A stretch of 10,189 bases of DNA, from NCBI GenBank assembly GCA_019456245.1, contig VRUF01000092.1, positions 1 through 10,189 of the forward strand. The letters run 5' to 3'. The notes beneath the pieces were generated by a model. That model did no database searches and was not told the DNA's origin. It was given only the letters and a program-made list of their open reading frames with translations. This document shows, piece after piece, positions 6,290 to 10,189 of the stretch (its first letter is position 1; each line of letters starts with the position of its first letter). Made by a program: the position numbers and the translations under genes. The DNA is from Planctomycetota bacterium (GTDB lineage Bacteria > Planctomycetota > Phycisphaerae > Sedimentisphaerales > Anaerohalosphaeraceae).

Positions 6290-6922
6290 ATGATTGATAT
6301 AGCTGTATATAACAGAGAAGGCAAAGAGCTTGAAAGCCTGCAGGTAGACGAAGGCCTTTTTGGCGGTTATGTTCGATATCCGCTTTTGAAACAGGCTATC
6401 GTGATGTATCACGCCAACAAGCGCGTAGGTACTGCTGCAACAAAGAGCCGCGGTATGGGTGCTGGTACTAACAACAAACTCTTCCGTCAAAAGGGTACAG
6501 GTAATGCCCGTGTAGGTGCTAGACGCACTGGTAAACGAGTTGGTGGTGGTGTGACCTTTGCAAAGGTAGCACGCGATATGGGTAAAAGAATGCCTAAGAA
6601 GCAGAAGCGTCTTGCTGCTGAATCTGCCATCCTTGCAAAACTTCAAAGCGGAAGCGTTGTCATTGTCGATGAGTTAAGCTTTCAGGAACCTAAGACGAAG
6701 GATTTCGCCAAGGTGCTCGGTAATCTCAACATCGACAGGAGTTGTATTGTCACGGTTGTCGAGCGGGACGATAATCTCTATAAATCAGCAAGAAATGTAC
6801 CTAAGATCGCTGTGATGGCGGTTGACGACCTTAATGCCGGCGACATCTGCAATAAGCAGAAGATGCTGTTCACTAAGGATGCATTTCTCTCTCTTATGAA
6901 CAGTAAACAAATTGACAATTAG
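6290..6922 (+). CDS. rplD: 50S ribosomal protein L4
   Basis: L4 (uL4) binds domain I of 23S rRNA early in assembly, and its long loop lines the peptide exit tunnel. In E. coli free L4 represses its own operon. The 210-residue protein starts MIDIAVYNREGKELESLQV. The tunnel loop is FRQKGTGNARVGARRTGKRVGGGVTFAK (about residues 65-92), keeping the RQKGTG core and GGGVTFA. MPKKQKRLAAESAILAKL and a Rossmann-like C-terminal half with DNLYKSARNVPKIAVMAVDDLNAGDI follow. GGAAG at 6279-6283 lies 6 nt before the ATG. An out-of-frame ATG-AAA-TGA at 6285-6293 overlaps the start. The 57-nt spacer from rplC holds no clear element. Confidence 0.97.
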   Translation: MIDIAVYNREGKELESLQVDEGLFGGYVRYPLLKQAIVMYHANKRVGTAATKSRGMGAGTNNKLFRQKGTGNARVGARRTGKRVGGGVTFAKVARDMGKRMPKKQKRLAAESAILAKLQSGSVVIVDELSFQEPKTKDFAKVLGNLNIDRSCIVTVVERDDNLYKSARNVPKIAVMAVDDLNAGDICNKQKMLFTKDAFLSLMNSKQIDN

Positions 6923-7022
6923 CGGATTTTTAGAGTTCGCGTTGAAAAGTTTATAGTTATTGTGTAAAAAAAGATTAGACCGCGCATCGAAGCGCATTTG
7001 TTTATTATAACGGATATGTAAC

Positions 7023-7301
7023 GTGGATGATCATAATATTGTAATTAAACCGTTGGTGACCGAACAGGGAATGCATTTTGCCAGCAAGCTGAATGCATAC
7101 ACGTTTGAGGTAAATAAAAAGGCCAACAAGGTGCAGATAAGAAAAGCGATCGAGAATCTTTACGGTGTAAAAGTTGTCGAAGTACGGACAGCAAATCGTC
7201 AGGGTAAACTTCGTCGCAGAGGAAGAAGTACCGGCAGGACCAGAACATGGAAGAAAGCAATTGTAGTGCTGCATGAAGACTTCCATATAGACCTGTTCTA
7301 G
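7023..7301 (+). CDS. rplW: 50S ribosomal protein L23 (GTG start)
   Basis: L23 (uL23) sits at the exit of the nascent-peptide tunnel and is the docking site for trigger factor and the signal recognition particle. The 92-residue length is normal. The N terminus reads DDHNIVIKPLVTEQGMHFA, followed by NAYTFEVNKKANKVQIRKAIENLYGVKVVEVRTANRQGK (about residues 25-63), the family core, and then a basic stretch and KKAIVVLHEDF. The start must be GTG: the nearest upstream in-frame stop is TAA at 7008-7010, and no in-frame ATG lies between. A weak GGAT at 7012-7015 is the only Shine-Dalgarno-like sequence. A start-stop ATGTAA occupies 7016-7021, one base before the GTG. Confidence 0.96.
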   Translation: MDDHNIVIKPLVTEQGMHFASKLNAYTFEVNKKANKVQIRKAIENLYGVKVVEVRTANRQGKLRRRGRSTGRTRTWKKAIVVLHEDFHIDLF

Positions 7302-7370
7302 TGATAGTATTTTTGAAATAATGACGCAGGGCATCTGGTTCTGCGAATAATCGCAAGGAAATGTTTGACG

Positions 7371-8225
7371 ATGGCTATAAGACTTTACAAACCAACGACA
7401 CCTGGTAGAAGAGGCGGCTCGGTGATTGACTATAAGGTCGAACTTACTGCGAGTACGCCTGAGAAGACGCTTTGCAAACGTATTAAAAAGCATGGCGGTC
7501 GTAATCATCATGGCAAAACCACAGTTCGTTTTCGTGGTGGCGGTGCAAGACGTATTTACCGGATGATCGATTTCAAGCGTAACAAAGACGGTGTCCCGGC
7601 CAAGGTTGCTTCGATCGAATACGATCCTAACAGAAGTTGCTTTATTTCGCTGCTGCAGTATGAAGATGGCGAGAAGAGATATATCCTTGCTCCGATTGGT
7701 TTGAAGGTTGGCGAAACGATCGAAAGCGGTACCGATGTCGAGCCAAAGGTTGGCAACACCCTTCCGTTGAGTTGTATCCCGGTTGGTGTCGAGGTTCACA
7801 ATATTGAAATGACAGCCGGTCAGGGCGGCAAACTGGTGCGAAGTGCCGGTGGTGTTGCAAGGCTGATGGCGAGAGAAGGTAATTGGGCGACTATAATTTT
7901 GCCAAGCGGTGAAATGAGAGTGGTCCGTAAAGAATGTCGCGCTACGATCGGACAGATAGGCAACAAAGATCATCAGCACGTAAAGATCGGCAAGGCAGGA
8001 CGTAAACGTCATATGGGTCGCAGACCGCATGTCAGAGGTAAAGCGATGAACCCTGTCGCTCACCCGATGGGTGGTGGTGAAAGCAGAAGTAACGGCGGTC
8101 GCCATCCATGTTCACCGACTGGTGTACTGGCAAAGGGTGGAAAGACTAGAAATCCGAGGAATCGGAGTAATAAGAGAATTATAAGAAGACGTAAGAGTAA
8201 TCGCGGACTGCAACTGGTACTTTAA
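7371..8225 (+). CDS. rplB: 50S ribosomal protein L2
   Basis: L2 (uL2) binds 23S rRNA near the peptidyl-transferase centre and is needed for subunit association. From the ATG at 7371 it has 284 residues, close to the usual 275. It starts MAIRLYKPTTPGRRGGSV, the family N terminus. A TTG six bases upstream is in frame but adds only two residues. AAGGAA at 7355-7360 is 10 nt from the ATG and 4 nt from the TTG. Core blocks are HHGKTTVRFRGGGARRIYRMIDFKR, ASIEYDPNRS, GNTLPLSCIPVG, HNIEM, AGQGGKLVRSAG and GRRPHVRGKAMNP. The conserved catalytic-region motif reads VAHPMGGGES instead of VDHPHGGGEG: the His equivalent to E. coli H229 is kept (H231 here), but the flanking Asp is Ala230 and the second His is Met233. 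The C terminus is strongly basic. Confidence 0.97.
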   Translation: MAIRLYKPTTPGRRGGSVIDYKVELTASTPEKTLCKRIKKHGGRNHHGKTTVRFRGGGARRIYRMIDFKRNKDGVPAKVASIEYDPNRSCFISLLQYEDGEKRYILAPIGLKVGETIESGTDVEPKVGNTLPLSCIPVGVEVHNIEMTAGQGGKLVRSAGGVARLMAREGNWATIILPSGEMRVVRKECRATIGQIGNKDHQHVKIGKAGRKRHMGRRPHVRGKAMNPVAHPMGGGESRSNGGRHPCSPTGVLAKGGKTRNPRNRSNKRIIRRRKSNRGLQLVL

Positions 8226-8290
8226 GACGTTGTAGATTGGCGGGAGAAGTTTTAGAAAGTAAACGCAGTAGTGCATAAGGATAATAGTTA

Positions 8291-8554
8291 ATGGGAAGAT
8301 CGCAGAAAAAAGGCCCATACGTCGATGAAAAGTTGTATGCGAAGGTCATGAAACAGACTGATCATGGAACTCGTGATCCGATCAAGACATGGGCAAGGGC
8401 TTGTACGATTATTCCGGAGTTTGTCGGGTTTACGTTCCTTGTTCATAACGGCAAATTGTTCCACAAGGTATTCGTAACGGAAGACATGGTTGGCCACAAG
8501 CTTGGCGAGTTTTCACTTACCCGTACATTTAAGGGACATTCGGGCAAGAAGTAG
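8291..8554 (+). CDS. rpsS: 30S ribosomal protein S19
   Basis: S19 (uS19) is a 30S head protein that forms a complex with S13, contacts the A-site tRNA region and helps form inter-subunit bridges. The 87 residues are slightly shorter than the usual ~92 because the basic C-terminal tail ends at HSGKK. It begins MGRSQKKGPYVDEKLYAKV and contains KTWARACTIIPEFVGFTFLVHNGKLF (about residues 33-58), VFVTEDMVGHKLGEFSLTRTFKGH. AAGGA at 8277-8281 lies 9 nt before the ATG. It stands 65 nt after rplB and 114 nt before rplV, in normal S10-cluster order. Confidence 0.98.
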   Translation: MGRSQKKGPYVDEKLYAKVMKQTDHGTRDPIKTWARACTIIPEFVGFTFLVHNGKLFHKVFVTEDMVGHKLGEFSLTRTFKGHSGKK

Positions 8555-8668
8555 GGCTTGTGTTCTGTCCCCTGCCGCCGGGAAATGACTGGTGCGTATT
8601 TTGAAATATTGGTTGAAACATTGTCGCAACGATGAAGTGAACAAGCGACTGGTTTAGAAGGTTATAAG

Positions 8669-9217
8669 ATGCTAAGTTGTAATAAACTGAAAAAACTTTG
8701 TAAAGAGCGGAATATAAGCACAAATGAGCTTGCCGGTTACGTTGCCAGAGGCGCATTCAATCGCGATAAGGCTGCAACTGCGATAAAGAACTGGTGTCAC
8801 GGCCTGCTTAAACCAATTCCGACGACCGAAGATGTTGATCGTCTTGCCAATGGACTTGGCGTTGAAGTTACCAGCATCTCTCAATGGAAGTCTTCATACA
8901 GATATGCACCGTCATCGGCACGGAAGGCGAGGCTTGTAACAGACTTGATCGCCGGACGAGATGTTCAGGATGCACTTGATGTGCTGAAATTTGAGCACAA
9001 GCGAGCTGCGAGAATGGTTGAACAGGTTCTGGCAAGTGCTGTTGCCAATGCCGATGAAGGCGAAGCTGATGTTGAGCGCCTTTATATTTGTGAGGCACGC
9101 GCTGATGGTGCCGGACGTCGCCTTGGAACGAAGACTTGGATCGCAAAGGATCGTGGAAAGGCTCATCCGATTTGTAAAGAGGCCAGCCATATTCATATAA
9201 TCGTTGCAGAGGGATAA
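8669..9217 (+). CDS. rplV: 50S ribosomal protein L22 with N-terminal Cro/XRE-like helix-turn-helix extension
   Basis: L22 (uL22) touches all 23S rRNA domains, and its beta-hairpin lines the peptide exit tunnel. At 182 residues this protein is about 70 longer than usual (~110-120). The L22 core starts near residue 75: YRYAPSSARKARLVTDLIAG, AARMVEQVLASAVANA, LYICEARADGAG and SHIHIIVAEG. The hairpin reads TKTWIAKDRGKAHPI where E. coli has MKRIMPRAKGRADRI. Residues 5-68 resemble a Cro/XRE helix-turn-helix: LKKLCKERNISTNELAGYVA, then AATAIKNWCHGLLKPIP, then VDRLANGLGVEV. AGAAGG at 8656-8661 is 7 nt before the ATG. No in-frame ATG, GTG or TTG occurs between this start and the TTG inside the core at DLI, so the extension must be translated. 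Whether it binds DNA, RNA or protein cannot be read from sequence. Confidence 0.95.
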   Translation: MLSCNKLKKLCKERNISTNELAGYVARGAFNRDKAATAIKNWCHGLLKPIPTTEDVDRLANGLGVEVTSISQWKSSYRYAPSSARKARLVTDLIAGRDVQDALDVLKFEHKRAARMVEQVLASAVANADEGEADVERLYICEARADGAGRRLGTKTWIAKDRGKAHPICKEASHIHIIVAEG

Positions 9218-9353
9218 GGGGCTAAGAGGGCGAAACGTAAAGAAGGCGGCAGTAGGATAGAGTGATAAAAATTCGTTGTTAGAAAGAATAGTGGCAATAA
9301 AATATATAACAGGAAAACAGGTAACACCGGTTTTTAATTAAGATAGGACAAGT

Positions 9354-10189
9354 ATGGGTCAGAAGACATCGCCAATTGGATTCAGGACTGGTATCACGCT
9401 TGGCTGGCAAAGCACGTGGTTTGCCCCTAAGGCTAATTACGGTGAATTTCTTATCGAGGATTGGAAGATCCGCGGTTATGTCGACAAGAAGTTTAATCGC
9501 CAGCCTCCATATGCTGCTGTTGCAAAGACAGAGATATTCCGTACTCGTAACGAGGTTAAGGTGACTTTGCATACCGCTCGACCGGGTATGGTAATCGGTC
9601 CACGCGGTGCAGAGGTCGATAAGCTGCGTGAAGAACTGGAAGAACTCATTGATCGAAAGGTCAATGTAAATGTTATAGAGATCAAGGAACCTTCTCTTGA
9701 CGCGACATTAGTTGCTGAGAATATTGCTTTGCAGCTTAAAAAACGGTCATCGTATCGGCGAACTATGAAAATGTCGTGTGAAAATGCGATCAATGCTGGA
9801 GCAAAGGGTATCAAGATTATATGCGGAGGACGGCTTGGGGGTGCTGAAATCGCACGCAGAGAAACGCAGAAGCTCGGTAGTATTCCGCTTCAGACATTGG
9901 ATGCCAATGTTGATTATGGAACTGCAACTGCCAGAACGACATACGGTGCAATAGGAATCAAAGTGTGGATATATAAGGGTAAGTTCGGCGAAGAGATAAC
10001 GCCACTAGCCGGCCGCCCGCGCCGCACGAGACGTCCTCCAGGTGGTGGTGGCGGCGGTGCTCCACGAGGTGGTGGTGGCGGTACTCCACGAGGTGGTGGC
10101 GGTGGTGCTCCACGAGGTGGTGGCGGCGGTGGGCCACGAGGTGGTGGCGGCGGTCCTTCACGGGGAAGCAAACCTTCTCCAGCAGTAGC
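9354..10189 (+). CDS. rpsC: 30S ribosomal protein S3 with Gly/Arg-rich C-terminal repeat tail (3' end outside the window)
   Basis: S3 (uS3) lies at the mRNA entry channel of the 30S subunit and contributes helicase activity. The frame is open from the ATG to the window edge, 278 codons. AGGA at 9345-9348 lies 5 nt before the ATG. It starts MGQKTSPIGFRTGIT. The KH domain has a GPRG loop at residues 82-85. R135, R136 and K139 (YRRTMK) match E. coli R131, R132 and K135 of the helicase site. RLGGAEIAR, DYGTA and GIKVWIYKGKFGEE complete the core near residue 218. E. coli S3 ends at 233 residues; here a basic linker, GRPRRTRRPP, leads from residue 230 into Gly5-6 runs separated by APR, TPR and GPR, and the protein continues past the edge. 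The repeat part is encoded by a 24-bp tandem repeat. Confidence 0.96.
   Translation, partial: MGQKTSPIGFRTGITLGWQSTWFAPKANYGEFLIEDWKIRGYVDKKFNRQPPYAAVAKTEIFRTRNEVKVTLHTARPGMVIGPRGAEVDKLREELEELIDRKVNVNVIEIKEPSLDATLVAENIALQLKKRSSYRRTMKMSCENAINAGAKGIKIICGGRLGGAEIARRETQKLGSIPLQTLDANVDYGTATARTTYGAIGIKVWIYKGKFGEEITPLAGRPRRTRRPPGGGGGGAPRGGGGGTPRGGGGGAPRGGGGGGPRGGGGGPSRGSKPSPAV
10056..10151 (+). repeat. 24-bp tandem repeat encoding the S3 PRGGGGG tail
   Basis: Four complete in-frame 24-bp units run at 10056-10079, 10080-10103, 10104-10127 and 10128-10151. Each has the pattern GGT NNN CCA CGA GGT GGT GGY GGY. A degenerate fifth unit (GGT CCT TCA CGG GGA) follows, and a partial unit (CCT CCA GGT GGT GGT GGC GGC) precedes it. 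Each unit encodes G-[A/T/G]-P-R-G-G-G-G. Copies differ at only a few bases, which points to expansion by slippage or unequal exchange, so copy number may vary between strains. Confidence 0.9.

Noticed and set aside
7365..7370. TTG at 7365 as the rplB start
   Set aside because: It is in frame but adds only two residues not seen in the L2 family; the ATG at 7371 gives the expected MAIRLYKP beginning. The Shine-Dalgarno spacing allows either, so a small doubt remains.
7005..8105. A 366-codon open frame on the minus strand opposite rplW and rplB
   Set aside because: It lies wholly antisense to two certain ribosomal-protein genes, its translation resembles no family I know, and it has no Shine-Dalgarno or operon context. 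It follows from the codon pattern of the + strand genes.
10056..10151. Regular 24-bp repeats as a possible CRISPR array
   Set aside because: The units are directly adjacent with no spacers, and they are in frame with rpsC.
9914..10171. A proline-rich minus-strand frame opposite the end of rpsC
   Set aside because: It is the reverse complement of the Gly-codon tandem repeat in S3. The S3 frame is supported by the conserved core leading into it.

Overview
The window is a stretch of bacterial chromosome carrying the conserved str–S10 ribosomal-protein neighbourhood, all on the + strand: 'rpoC – rpsL – rpsG – fusA – rpsJ – rplC – rplD – rplW – rplB – rpsS – rplV – rpsC'. The first and last genes run off the window edges. 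I see no mobile element, tRNA, rRNA or CRISPR array. The lineage is most likely Planctomycetota, possibly Phycisphaerae. This rests on an SI3-type insertion in the RpoC trigger loop, the absence of tuf between fusA and rpsJ, an L2 with an HPMGGGE motif in place of the usual DHPHGGGE, and the general look of S10, L2 and L22. That placement is from memory of family sequences, not from a search.

Layout. Positions 1-1576 hold the C-terminal part of the RNA polymerase beta' subunit. A spacer with two hairpins leads to rpsL (S12) and rpsG (S7), and this transcription unit ends at a clear intrinsic terminator (2601-2642). fusA (EF-G) stands alone at 2747-4828 behind that terminator. A 426-base gap (4829-5254) sits where many bacteria have tuf. 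It contains two palindromes, a promoter-like TTGACA/GATAAT pair, a second extended -10 inside a 30-bp-period direct repeat, and a 12-bp leader hairpin before rpsJ. The S10 cluster then runs from rpsJ to rpsC with unusually roomy spacers (57-136 nt, except 3 nt between rpsJ and rplC).

Functionally everything serves transcription and translation: RNA polymerase, 30S proteins S12, S7, S10, S19 and S3, 50S proteins L3, L4, L23, L2 and L22, and the translocase EF-G. The main unusual features are additions to otherwise ordinary ribosomal proteins. L22 carries about 70 extra N-terminal residues that read as a Cro/XRE-type helix-turn-helix, and the only usable start codon makes that extension obligatory. 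The adjacent S3 carries a C-terminal tail of PRGGGGG repeats encoded by a 24-bp tandem repeat. S12 has Arg at the position where Lys-to-Arg gives streptomycin resistance in E. coli and M. tuberculosis. RpoC carries about 40 extra residues that look like an internal duplication. No obviously new multi-gene system is present; the L22–HTH fusion is the best candidate for something little described.
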